Source of the DNA: Epiperipatus broadwayi
Taxonomy: Eukaryota; Onychophora; Udeonychophora; Euonychophora; Peripatidae
Direction: 5' to 3'
NCBI GenBank assembly: GCA_028023455.1
Contig: JAQFVV010012397.1
Coordinates: 5,128,237-5,192,236, forward strand
Length of the DNA stretch: 64,000 bases
How positions within the stretch are numbered: the first letter of the stretch is position 1; each line of letters opens with the position of its first letter. Made by a program: the position numbers and the translations under genes. Under the pieces are notes generated by a model that was given only the letters and a program-made list of their open reading frames with translations, made no database searches and was not told where the DNA came from. Of this stretch, positions 12,694-28,951 are shown piece after piece.

Positions 12694-15600
12694 GCCATTA
12701 CAATTTAGTAATTAGCTAAATTTGTAGTAATATGCATGAAACAAAAATGTGGAACAAAATCATCATCACATTTTTATATCGCAAAGGAAGCTGTAGGGCA
12801 TCCAAATTTAAATCCTACAGGATTAAGTCCAGTTTTAAAAGCTTAAGACAGAAAGAGAGTGGGACAACAGTTATATTCTTTAGTTGTTTACACACATTCA
12901 GTTATTCAATAATCAATTTGTTAAATAGAGTTACAAAACATATATAGGCAATGTGTGTTAACAAAGCTAGTTAGTCATTTGTATGTATTAAATATTAACT
13001 TTATTTAAAACTAACCTATACTTGATCAATTCTAATATCTTATTCTGTTTCTATTTTACATTTCTATAATTTATTTTGATGTTTATTATGTTTCTATAAT
13101 TGTAATTTGAATTGAAAAAGTTACAGATTTAATTTTAAATATTAGGGTTATAATTTCTAAACTAGCATTCATATTATTTTAATGGACAGTTTAAGAATGA
13201 TTTGAAATGATAAAATATGTGTGTACATTACATACATAAATTTACATTTATTATATATTGAAAAAGAAGAAGGGTTAAATCTGTCAAATTATTTTTTTTA
13301 TTCAACAATTTTGTGTTAAAGGAGAAAATCTGTTAAATTAGATATATATTTTTGTAACAATTTTGTTTTTATAAATGATTGTTTGTCATTTTGGAGTTTA
13401 AGCTTGGTGATAACTCTAATTTTGAAATTGTCTCATCCTAAGATCAAAAGAAAGAAGCTCCCATTTTTAGATGTTACAGATATATGTGAGGAAAAGGGAT
13501 TAAGACTATTTTTTTTTCTTCAAGACAAAAGTTTGTCTGGAAACCAGGTGTGTGATTTTTTTTTTATGTTCCTAAAAAGGATTGCACTCTCCAGCTAAAA
13601 ACGAATTGGTCAAAAATAGAGATAAAAAAAAATCAGATATAAAAACAGTCTGAAAATCAGTTGACTAGGAGAGCAGACTTTTAAAAATCTTGAAGAGGAA
13701 AGACAAGTGTTTCAACTTTACAAAAATTCCCAATTTCAAGTCATTTTTTTATATATATTGAATTTTTGGAGGTTAAAGATATAAGAATGGCGGAGTAGAA
13801 AATTTTTATATATTTCTCATCTTTTACCTGACCATCAGCCCGCAGATCATATAGGAAAGAAAGAGCCTTGTCTGAATTAAAAAAAATGTTCTACACTTTC
13901 AACTGATTGAGAGATAAGATGTTTTAAATAGAATGAAGAAAACATTCACCTGTATTCAAAGGAGATCAGAAAAATGATGATGAATATTAATCATCGAGTC
14001 CAATTAATTGTTCCAGTGATTGAGTTTAAACCTAGAAAAAATTATAAATGTGAAGACAACTGCTATATTTCATCCACTATGAGAATCATGCTAAACAGGA
14101 AAAATTTAAAATTAATATAAGGATTTCTAAATAGTCCACTAAAGCAAATAACCGTATTAGAATCATCATCATCAAATAGTTATACACCTCAAGAAAGAGA
14201 TAGTTTCAAAGAAAATGGAAATTGTTGCTGCAAGGGTATAAATATTTAACAGGACAAGTTTGAACTCTTGGAAGTTTGCCACAAAACAAAAGATCAGTAA
14301 TATGACTTTTTATATCTATTTTCTTTATGATATCAGAGTCTTAATAAAATTTTAGCAATAAAGTGGTATATTTTATTTAAAGGACTTTTAAAGACAATTC
14401 AGATCGATTAAAACCAAGAATTTCTTACTAATGATAACCTTAATCTTCATTAATGATTTTGTATGTACCAAAATTATGATTGTTTATTGATTTACTGTTA
14501 TGAAATATTATTAATGTGTAAAATAATTTTTTTTGTATTATTATTTTGTTTTTAAATAATATTTTGGTTTTTACGGGAATAAACACACACATACATAATA
14601 ATATATTACCTGTGTATAATTGCAAGTGAATGTGAATGAATAAGCAGTATTAAAATATTAAATTATTTTGTTTTAAGAAAGTATAGGTTTTAGAGTGTAG
14701 AAGGGAGGGGGATAGAAAGATACTTTAAAACTTGTTTCTAAAATTCTTGCTCTTTCCAATTTTACTAACATTTATTTTTATTCATTCTGCTTTGCATGTT
14801 AGATTTCTAAAGTTATGTGTGCTAAAAAAAAAAAAAAAAAGTGTTTTTTTTTATAAGATATGTTTTTCTTGTGGAGTGAAAATCTTGGTCAATTTGACAT
14901 AGCATTTATGGAACAGGGGGTATAGTATGATTTCAAATAGTCAATTATGATTATTATTGTTATTATCCATATAAATTTTCATGTATGTCTAGAAATTTTT
15001 ATGTATATGTTAGAAATGCAGTAATAAATATTAGTTTATTTTATTAAACGAGGCGTATCTATTTCATTAAGAGTAGTATTTATTAATTATGATCATTCAT
15101 CATCAAGGTGAATATTAGCTATTTAAGTTCAAATTAGATATACTAAAATTAAGCAATAATTATGAATTTCTTTATAAAAATTAGGTTTATGATTAGGCTT
15201 AGTCCTAAAGCTGTGGTTAACCATTATCATTATCATTATCATCATCATCATCATCATGTTGTAATTAATGGAATAGATAAATGTTTAAAGGCCATAGATA
15301 AATAAGTAATTGCATGGTATTTAATTGACATTTGTGAATAAATATTATAACCACCATCCCATCATCTATTTCATGCAAGGATGAGTGAATTGCCATCCTA
15401 AATTAAGAATAATAATATGAGCTAGTAAAACTTATAAAAAAATATTGAAACACATTTATTATGTTAAGGTCTAAGAAATGATTTCTGTCTAATGAATTTT
15501 ATATACTCCACTTTAGTTTAAAGATGTTTTATGTTTACCTAAATTTATTGCATACAGTGATATAGGTCTAAAAGCAAAATCTTCAATTTTTATTAGAAAT

Positions 15601-16113
15601 AAAGTACCAAAAAAGATTCAAACCCGGTACATGTGAAAGGGTTATAAGGTATAACTGTGTCTATGTTCAGATAATCTAGTGGCCCATGCTAGACCATATT
15701 CACTTATTTATTTAAATATGCACTTGACATCAAACCAAGATATGAAAGTGAATAAAATCTACCAGCTGTATACCTGAGAAGATATTTTATTGAGTTACCA
15801 GTGTACTCACCTACTTGATGTTATTTACTGAGTTATAGTAGTTTGTTCTTAATAATTGTTTATAGTTTCTACTTGCTTATTGAGGATACAATGCCTGCCT
15901 AACCAGGGTTTGAAATAGGCCAGACACTTTAAATGATTAGTCTCCAGGCATTATTGTTTCTAATTATTGATATTGTGATATCTTGAGAAATCTAATTATA
16001 GAAATATGTTTAATTAATTCCTACTCATCATTTTAATATTTATTTACTATTATAGCTACTACTCAGATATAGTAATATTTATATTTGAATTCTTTTGAGC
16101 AATTTATTAAGTT

Positions 16114-16115
<2 letters not shown>
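12691..16115. other. AT-rich DNA; a possible decayed element at 13380-14330
   Basis: Most of it is featureless. From 13380 to about 14330 the DNA is a little richer in G+C and frames stay open slightly longer, including KKLPFLDV, which resembles the PLE LPFLDV block. The rest does not align with PLE in my reading, so I do not assign it. An (ATC/ATT) repeat lies near 15225-15257. A somewhat G+C-richer stretch of unknown origin lies near 15610-15950. Confidence 0.45.

Positions 16116-16192
<77 letters not shown>
16116..16192. repeat. (AT)n microsatellite, about 77 bp
   Basis: An uninterrupted AT run lies immediately before a stretch (16193-16410) that carries the short dispersed repeat also found at 12455-12570. 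Confidence 0.95.
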
Positions 16193-16195
<3 letters not shown>

Positions 16196-16289
16196 GAGTG
16201 AATACAAGGAGCATACAAGGCATATCAAGAGAGTTAAGATTTGGAAATATAAGTAGAAGTTCTGAAGAAGATTGCTGGAGTGATAAAAA

Positions 16290-16410
16290 CTGTCAATAGT
16301 GAGTTGTAAAAAAAAGCATTGTAAAAAGTAATAAAGAACATAGTTCATATTAATATTATATGGATTTGGCAATGCAATAAGAAAGATAATGTTATAATAC
16401 TTCATAATCA
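16290..16410 (+). repeat. Second copy of the short dispersed repeat
   Basis: It shares AGCATTGTAAAAAGTAATAA, GATTTGGCAATGCAATAAG and ATAATACTTCATAA with 12472-12565. The preceding segment (GATTGCTGGAGTGATAAAAA at about 16269) is related to GATTGTTGGGGCAATAAAAA near 40763, so a third, more diverged copy may exist there. Confidence 0.65.
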
Positions 16411-16939
16411 AGTAAATGTAAGTAATTAATTAAAATTTATATCTTTTCACTTAATTACTAATTGGATTTTTTTTCTACTAATCACTTTTTAAGGCACCAA
16501 CATGCTCAAATACATATAAATAATAGATTTAAATACATTTATTAAATTAATTTCTTCAAGTAATATTTACTAATAATTTAATTTAATTTTTAACTTCAAT
16601 TTTACTATTAAATTTATAGACATTTATTTGAATGACTTCATTTGTTTCAGTTAATTTGCTAAATATGTAGTTCTTTGGGAATCAAGACTGCTAAAAAGAG
16701 ATGTAAATCTGTATATAAGTCAGATAACATGAGATAGATCCATATTAGTAGCATTATTTTAATATTCACATTCATGTTTGGGACATTTATAGAGAAAAGG
16801 TAGTTTATATATTTTAATTTAGCTTTTATTCACATTTAATATGCTTTAATATATTACTGCATAATCATAGATCTTTCACTTCTTTAGTGTTTATACTTGA
16901 TAAATATTTAAATTCATTTAAATTTATTTATTTAATATT

Positions 16940-17775
16940 CAAAGATTTAAATCCCTTCAAAGAACCCACTTCTTCAAGAGAGGGATGATTGTATGTTTTT
17001 TTGTTTATAGCAAATTGATCTTTAGCTATTGTCCAATACTCTTTAATTTTTTGTTTTTTATTTTTCCTTTTCATGCATAGAATTCCAGTTCTAGACAAAT
17101 CAAATTCATGGCCAGAATTTTATTCATAGTTAATAAATATTGAGGACTATTCATTGCTTTTCTTTGTTCTATTGCACAATTATCTATGCTGGGCTAGTCT
17201 TCTTGAAAGATCAGCCCTTGATTCCCCATAATAAGCAAAATTACACTTAACTTGGTTACCTTGAATTTTGTAGGTGATTTGATGCTGTGATTCTGTGGGC
17301 ATTGTCTTTTGAATTGTTAAGCAGTTTGTTTAGTGAAATGGAGTACAAAAACATATATTTTTCATAGCACATTCTTTTTAATTTATGATATACTTTTGGG
17401 ATATATGGGAGGCTTATCCATTTTTTAGTCTCCATGGGTTGAGGCTGTGAAAGTTTTTTTAGTTTGTTATAAAATCTATCAATTGTATTGAATACTTTAT
17501 TAATATTATATCCTAGGTTTTGTAAATCTTTAATATATGTGTCTATATTATTTTTTTTATCCATTTCAAATTTACACAATTTTAAATTTCTATATAAAAA
17601 AAACCTTTAAATTCATTGTATTTGTGAAACACAAGTAGAAATTTGGGATGGATCATTTCTCTTATGTATCAGTTATAGTATCATTCAGTAGTTTAAAATA
17701 TTAAATTGCCTTTGAACATTCAGATCCAAAAATCTAATTTTTTGGTTCTTGTCTTCTTTTTCGATAGTTCAAATT
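16940..17775 (-). pseudogene. Penelope-like element fragment (RT end and GIY-YIG), inactive
   Basis: Read on the minus strand, the fragment starts near 17775 with NQKIRFLDLNV, the end of a PLE reverse transcriptase. It continues in 17256-17579 with IDTYIKDLQNLGYNINKVF, then KKWISLPYIPKV, the PLE linker before the endonuclease. After a frameshift near 17250 it shows a GIY-YIG core (YYGESRADLSRRLAQH, with the YIG changed to YYG), then SSIFINYE, NSGHEFDLSRTG and KDQFAINKK. Stops and frameshifts break it throughout. It faces away from the fragment at 17790-18110, with which it shares GIY-YIG and C-terminal sequence. The protein of an intact element would be a reverse transcriptase joined to an endonuclease. 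Confidence 0.8.
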
Positions 17776-17789
17776 AGAGATGACACATT

Positions 17790-18110
17790 CTAATTCTTGA
17801 TAAATTTTTGTAATTTTGTTTCACTTGCACAGATTAATGTGTCATCTACATCTCTCTCAACAAGACTATCCCAGCATGAATATTTGTACAATGGAGCAAA
17901 GAAAAGCAATGATTATTCTTCAATATTTATAAACCATGAACTAAATTCTGGGCATAAATTCCATTTGTCTAGAACTGAAAGGAAAAATAGAAAACAAAAA
18001 AGTAAAGAGGCTTGGGCAATAGCTAAAGATCAATTTACGATAAACAAAAAAGACACCCTCTCAAAAAGTGGTCTCTTTAAAGGGATTTAAATATCTTTAA
18101 ATATTAAACA
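17790..18110 (+). pseudogene. Penelope-like GIY-YIG fragment, inverted partner
   Basis: The plus-strand open stretch at 17797-18090 reads SSTSLSTRLSQHEYLY, then SSIFINHELNSGHKFHLSR and AIAKDQFTINKK. This is the C-terminal half of a PLE GIY-YIG endonuclease, including the Arg and His of the RLSQH motif, and ends at a stop. The GIY and YIG strands themselves are missing. Its sequence resembles the minus-strand fragment at 16940-17250 closely enough to be a copy of the same family in opposite orientation. A 12-bp inverted repeat (AGATGACACATT and AATGTGTCATCT) lies at the junction, 17777-17845. Confidence 0.75.
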
Positions 18111-20829
18111 AATAAATTTAAATTAATTTAAATATTAAAATATTTTTCAAATATACACATGGATTCTAAACATCAAAGAACTGAAAGTGCTATAATTTTG
18201 ATATGTTATATATAGAGAACATGTAAAGCATCAAATAAAAGCTAAAGTTAAAATATATCGACTACCTTTTTTGTATAAATGTCCAGAACATCATCAATAT
18301 TACCATTATCCAGAAAAGAGAAAAAAAATTGCTATTGAGAATAGTAGCATTAGTAAGAAAATTATTCTAAAGTTTTGGTGCATAAATTCTTTATTAATTT
18401 ATAAAGTGATGTGGAAAAATGTAAAATTTTAAAAAAATAATATATCCTAACCACAAATGCTGTTGGTTACAGGAATTCATTTTATAACAAAAATGTAATA
18501 GCTTAGAAATGAAATAATTCATAAATTTTATGTTCTTGCTTCATTTAATTTACTGTGAATTCTTGAAAATTTCAAATAGCATTATGGATTAACTTCTTAG
18601 TTCTACAATAAAACTGATAAGCTGGATAAGCCCCTCCCCCCAATAAATCATAAAACATTACCTCAATATATCAGTTTAAATTTTTAGATATATAATGGAT
18701 ATCTTTTTTTTTTTGATATTAAAATCTTAATAGTGCATTTCACAACTTCTCTTTGTTATTTTTTAAAATATGCAATAACCATAAATAACATATCAGCAAG
18801 TTAAAAAAAAACTGTATTAAGTTTGAATAATTAATCTATGATTATCGGGCAAGAAATAATGGTTGACTAATTTTATCACAATCTTATATTAAACTTATTG
18901 TAGAAGTGTTTAATGTTAGGCCGTTAAAAATAACTTACACTTTAGAAACAATGTGGTTTTTTAAAAACATTTCACTTTATTATTTACACAAATATTGGAA
19001 GTGATTTAGTGAGAGAAAAAAAAGCTTAAAATTATGCAAAACACTATTTTTAAGCTGCTTTTATGATCAACGATTGGAATTTGTAAATCACCTTTAGCAA
19101 TTTTAAATTAATAATTAAATAAAAATGCTTCTCTGTATTAGAACTGAAAACTATTTTCTTCGATTTAACCTCATAATTTTTTTGGTGTAGATGAAAACTT
19201 GATTATACTAACATATGAATCAGGCTTGTTTGAAGTGTAAAATCTTTCATTAAATTAATGCCATATGGTAGAAATAAGTAGAACAGATAAAGCTATATAT
19301 TTTCTTAATTTTAACTCATATATTATAATATTATTTTCATTGAATTAACAGATCTAATAGGTTTCTTCGTTTATCTAGATTTTGAATTGCATGCTATAAA
19401 GCATTAGTAAAAGTTTGTCTTTTATAATAAAAAAAAAGATACAACACTGTTTAAAAAAAAGGTAACATTTTTCAACTCTGTCTCTATACATTTCACTATA
19501 TTGCTCTGTTTTTTACACAACAAGTACTCAAAATTATAATAAACATTATATGTTTCATAATAATTTTTTTTTATAAAAAAATCTTTTTACTAATAGATTT
19601 CCATTTGACTTTATAACTGGAAAAAATTGATTCAATAATTTAAAATTTGTACAACCTAGATTGAGGGTTTTTTTTTTCACACAGAAAAAAATAATATAAC
19701 CATTACATACCTTTTGTTTATTAAAAAAAACATCATTAACAATAAAGAATGAATATAAATAAAAAAAATATTGAGATATTAAAGTTAACAAATAACACAC
19801 AAATGCATAATAAACTTAAAATTAAGTGTAAGTTTAAATACTCATTTTAGTCAATAAAATAAAGTCAAAATTATTCCACACCTTGGCTTACAAAAAATTA
19901 TTTATATAATATAATAATTTAATCATTTCTATTTAAAGAATTTAGTACAAAAAGTAGAATTACTTTTATAGGTATGTGACTACTGTGTTTACACATGATG
20001 TTTCTGGAAGAAATTTAAGGCATAATTAATATTAAGAAATACTTTTTTTACGGCCAAATTCGCTTCCTAAAAAATCGATTAATCGCCATTTTGAATAATT
20101 GTGTAAAATTCTTTTAAATATGAAATTCTATAACAAGAAATTACTTTCTTATTACATTCCTGTGTTATTTTATTTAATGACTTGAACTTGAGTGTAGATG
20201 GTTTATAATGATATACTAGTTGATGTGATTTATTACGTTTTTAGGATGAATTAAAATGAATACTCTGAAATTCTATGTTGCTAGATATTATTTAAAGCTA
20301 ATTTGAATCAGGCTTTAGAAACATTTCTGTAAAATCATTGTTGAATCTTGAAATTTCATGTTTGTCATTGATTGCCTAGTAAATAGCTTAAACTGTGGAT
20401 GAATATACTTCCATTTTGATTGATGGATAACTTGAAAATAATATTTAAATTTAATATACATGACATTTAGACACTTTATTTGTATCATAAAAATTATGCA
20501 TTATCAAATAAGTTTTCAAATTAATCAGCAATTAGTATTTACTAATTTCACTGACAGATTTATATTAATTTTTTATTAAAAAATAAAGTACTTATAGAAC
20601 AAAGATTTCATATTATTTTATATGCTATTAAATTAAACTTAAATATCAAAATACTACATGGTTTTGAATCATAGTCACTGATCTATTATAAAATCACAAC
20701 AGAATTCAAATTTTTATGTTACCCTATGATTAAGCTTGGTTTATAAAACATTAAGTATTTCACATAATTTTATGATTAGTCTTTGCCAGAATATATATTA
20801 AATCAAATAGAAGAATAACCATTGAAATT

Positions 20830-20833
<4 letters not shown>
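18111..20833. other. AT-rich DNA with no recognisable gene
   Basis: There are many A- and T-runs. The open frame at 19555-19800 on the minus strand is low-complexity (poly-Lys/Phe) and has no recognisable domain. Nothing else is seen. Confidence 0.55.

Positions 20834-20910
<77 letters not shown>
20834..20910. repeat. (AT)n microsatellite, about 77 bp
   Basis: AT run with one TT interruption. It directly abuts the 5' end of the PLE fragment that starts near 20930. Confidence 0.95.
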
Positions 20911-20912
<2 letters not shown>

Positions 20913-20929
20913 TGATAAAAATAATAAAT

Positions 20930-21541
20930 TTAATGGGTAAATGAGAAAAATATTGAGATATTTGTCAAGGAATTGCTTGATGTTGGTTATAAAATGGAAT
21001 AAATAAACAATACTTTATGTCAATTTAAAAAGAGTTTTAATGGCTTAGAGGAAATGAAAATTGATAGTAAACAATGGATATCTATTCCATTTATTTCAAA
21101 TCCAAAAGTGAAATTTTTTAAGGATATATATAAGAACATTTTTAATGTTTCATTCTATGTTCCAAACAATGTTAATAAATTAGTTAATAATTCTAAGGAT
21201 GTCATATCTGTCAAGCAGAGAAATAATATCATACATCAAATTTTTTGTGACTATATGTTATCATATATAGATGAATCGAGGTGCAGTATTGAAAAGAGAT
21301 TAAAGGATCATGAATTGTTATATAAGCATGTAAAAATTAAGAATAATGGTGATTTAATGACTGCTTCAGTTTTCTTTGATCATGTAAATTTGATTTTGAA
21401 ACTGTGAAAATTATTCATGAAGAGGGAAACTATAATAAAAGAAAAATTAAGGAGGCGATTTTTATAAATAAAAATAAAATTTATCTAATAAATAGACACA
21501 CTGCTAACATTAAAATACAAGATTCATGGGATTTGAATTGA
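20930..21541 (+). pseudogene. Penelope-like element fragment (linker and GIY-YIG), inactive
   Basis: After an out-of-frame lead (IEIFVKELLDVGYKM), the open stretch 21054-21407 carries KQWISIPFISNPKVK, the PLE linker, then NKLVNNSKD. It next has the endonuclease start CDYMLSYIDESRCSIEKRLKDHELLY. The glycine of YIG is Asp (YID) and the second Cys of the usual CxxC is Tyr, so two conserved residues are changed. A frameshift near 21400 breaks the frame. The end (DFETVKIIHEEGNYNKRKIKEA) follows in the next frame to about 21541. It is the same PLE group as the pair at 16940-18110. The fragment is 5'-truncated at the (AT)n tract. Confidence 0.8.
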
Positions 21542-21719
21542 TGACCTTTGCTTTCATTTTGTTTTTGTTTTTAATTTAATGGCAGTTGCTACAGGTTTGA
21601 GGAATTAACTGAAAGTACTTCTGCAGATTTAAAGACTGTTTATAATAGTTTGTTATCATTAAATTTATTATTTTTATTATGATTACAATTTTGTTTTATT
21701 TAAAGGACATTTTATTTAT

Positions 21720-21960
21720 AAATAAAATGAGCATATCCCCATCTCCAAACTGATTTTGAGCTGATGGCTTTCCTCAGTGAAACACTAGGACCTTTAGACA
21801 CTAGATCCAAAATACCAAGTCAAGCACAGCATTTATTTATACTTAACTATTAATTAGAAAATCTGAAATTTTCAGACATCTATATGTCTTCAAATCCAGC
21901 TATCTAACTTAAATAGCCATATGGAATGGAACTAAATTCAGATACACCATGCATATATAT
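21720..21960 (-). repeat. Diverged single copy of the 370-bp hammerhead-like unit
   Basis: Its reverse complement follows the tandem unit at 39251-40614: GGTGTATCTGAA, GGCTATTTAAGTTAGATAGC, AGATGTCTGAAA, TTTCAGATTTTCT and AATAGTTA occur in the same order. At the hammerhead position (about 21735-21780) it reads CACTGAGGAAAGCCATCAGC, and the later GAAAC and GTC elements are changed, so it should not cleave. It lies 180 bp past the PLE fragment at 20930-21541 but in the opposite orientation. Confidence 0.7.
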
Positions 21961-22366
21961 TGTTAAAGGAGATTGCCATGACAACTGTTTGAAATTGTTT
22001 ATTGTTACTGTTATTGCGATGGTCTAAGTGTTCATTGGTTTGTAATGATATATATATATACCCAGTAGATGACTTGTGTGATCAAGTCAAAACGTGGGTA
22101 TATAAATATTTAAATTTTTAACATGGATGAACCCGCAATATATGTCTTTTATATATATATATAGGAAATAAAAGACATGGAAATTATTAAATCATCTAAA
22201 TTTTGTAGATGATGTGGTTATTTTTTTAAAATAATGCTTTAAAATGTTAGGAAATGTTTTAAGAGTTATTAGATGAAAATAGGATTAAAAATAAAATAAT
22301 ATTCAATATTTTTTTTCAGAAGAAGAAAATAAATATTGATAATCACATTTAAAAAAAGTTAACAAC

Positions 22367-26822
<4,456 letters not shown>

Positions 26823-28774
26823 TGTAATGAAACGTATATGAGGCAGCCCATGATTGGGCAAGCCAAATGTACTGGAAACTATATGGTAGCTTACAATTGG
26901 ATAAGCTAAATATAATGGAACGTCTATTAGGTATTCCATTAAAATTAAAGATTGAAGAAAAACGAAATTATTCCAGTTATATTTAAATAAATTGTTTAAA
27001 TGCACTTCCAGCTAGCTATATATAAAACAAATCTAAAATCATGCAAAGCAATGAGATCTATCTTTATAATTTATTTTTAAAGATGATGTGACTAACTAAT
27101 CAATATATATATTAGAAACAAAGGGACTTCTACTAAATTCAAATATACACATCTAACTATATAAATTTATGTACCTCTAAATATATAAATGAATAATAAT
27201 ATGTGTAAGTGACCTACAAACCAAATAATAAATGAAATATGAAATTATCTTTTATTATTTATAAATTCAATTAATTTCATAATAACTTTGGCATTAAAAG
27301 AAAATAAGAATAATATAGTATCGCTCTTTTAAATAATTACAAAGGCATTATTTATAAAAACAAATAGTACATCCTTTATTTTATGTTATAGTTTAACTTT
27401 AAATAATATTGATGTTTTAAATATAAATACAAAGAATAACTATATGTATATACTTGTAATAAGCATATATAGATTAAATATATAAAGACATATTTTTGCC
27501 TAACCATTATAATATAAATATAACAATTCATATATAACTTCAACCTATAAATTACATTTTAAGATTTTTAAATTATTTAAGATAATTGTCTGAACATCTG
27601 TTATACGTTTAATATTATTATAAAACAAGATGCTTAAATTGACCACTTATAAAACGTTGTATTTTATAATAAAAAAAAAAATAAAAGTAAATAAAAAAAA
27701 AATATATCAATCTCAAAAATATATTTATATATTACTCATACATATATAAAATTATTAAATACCTTTTAAAGTTCATTTAGCTAATTTTCCTTTCCAAAAA
27801 GTTAATTTATTCCATGAGTTCTTTTATCCGTTTACTTTTGATTATTAGAATGCATTCTATCGAAAGGCGAAGAAATTATTATATTAAAGAAAATTGTTAA
27901 TCCTTAGATATATGCATATTTTATCCGTTTTAAAATTTCCTTCCTTTTTAAAAAATAAATAAACCAATTAAAATGTTAAATCCAGAATGTTAATTCCAAT
28001 TACTTCCAAATTATGATTAAATTGATGATTATACATTTAAGATAGCTATATCTAGTTTCAACTCCAGACGCGATGAAATTTATACATTGAATTTTTTTAG
28101 TTGTTCCATTGAAAATTGCCTTGGAATAAATGAAAGCGATGATGCAGCCTCCTGGCTGCGATTCTTGATTAACCTGCCATAATCTATGTATTTACCATAA
28201 AATATATATATTATTTCAGTATTTTGAAGAATAGTAAATTTTATAGAACTAAAGTACAATAAAATCTTTATTTTTCAGTTGTTTGTTCTATATCTATTCC
28301 AATAACAATAATAATAATAATAATGGCTTCTTTTATTGTTGTTGTTGTTGTTCCATGCGCCAGCAGATGCTATTTTAAAACTCATGTTATATATGTTCTC
28401 TTTTAAAACAATTAACATTAAAATAAAAATAAAATATCAAGTATATATATATATATAAAATATTAAATTGAAAATTTGATATCTTTAAAAATATACATAT
28501 ATTATAATTTATTACATTTAATAATCATTGTAAATAAAATAATTTTTTTATAACTAACAATTTATATGTCCTTATTTATTTTAATAATTAAATGTTTATT
28601 ATGATGTACTATCAATATATATAAATAAAACAATAACTTCAAATAATAACTATATTTAATAAACATAAAAGAAAAATTTAAATATTTCATATGTAAACAT
28701 CAACTTAAAGAGATTTTTTTTTTTAATAACAAATGATAATTTAAAAATATAATATCGACTTATCGATATTTACA
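26823..28774 (-). repeat. 3' LTR of the element (left copy)
   Basis: 1952 bp, from TGTAATGAAACG to TTACA on the plus strand. It matches the right LTR almost base for base from 26933. It carries an additional 88 bp (26845-26932) made of two degenerate copies of the LTR-end/primer-binding-site junction. On the coding strand it is preceded by GGATTAGAGGGTAT, a plausible polypurine tract. Confidence 0.9.
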
Positions 28775-28790
28775 ATACCCTCTAATCCAC
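28775..28790 (-). promoter_or_regulatory. Candidate polypurine tract
   Basis: On the coding strand the bases next to the 3' LTR read GGTGGATTAGAGGGTAT, mostly purines and directly beside the LTR start, where plus-strand DNA priming occurs in LTR elements. It is only moderately purine-rich, so the call rests partly on position. Confidence 0.5.
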
Positions 28791-28951
28791 CGAAAAAAAA
28801 AAATATCTTTGCAAATAACTAATTAATTAAGAGATATCGAAAAATTTTTCAAATTTATAATCTTTCTAAGCTAAATAATCCTTTAAAAATCACAAATCAG
28901 TGATACAACTTTAACATTAAAGAACTCTTGAAAATCATTTTGAAAATCATT

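Noticed and set aside
13383-13598. KKLPFLDV in a 71-codon frame as a further PLE
   Set aside because: The six-residue match is the only support; flanking residues do not follow the PLE order in any frame.
21758-21790. Plus-strand CTGATGG...GAAAC as a hammerhead
   Set aside because: The homology with the 39-40 kb units runs on the minus strand; the plus-strand resemblance lacks a GTC site and stem I.
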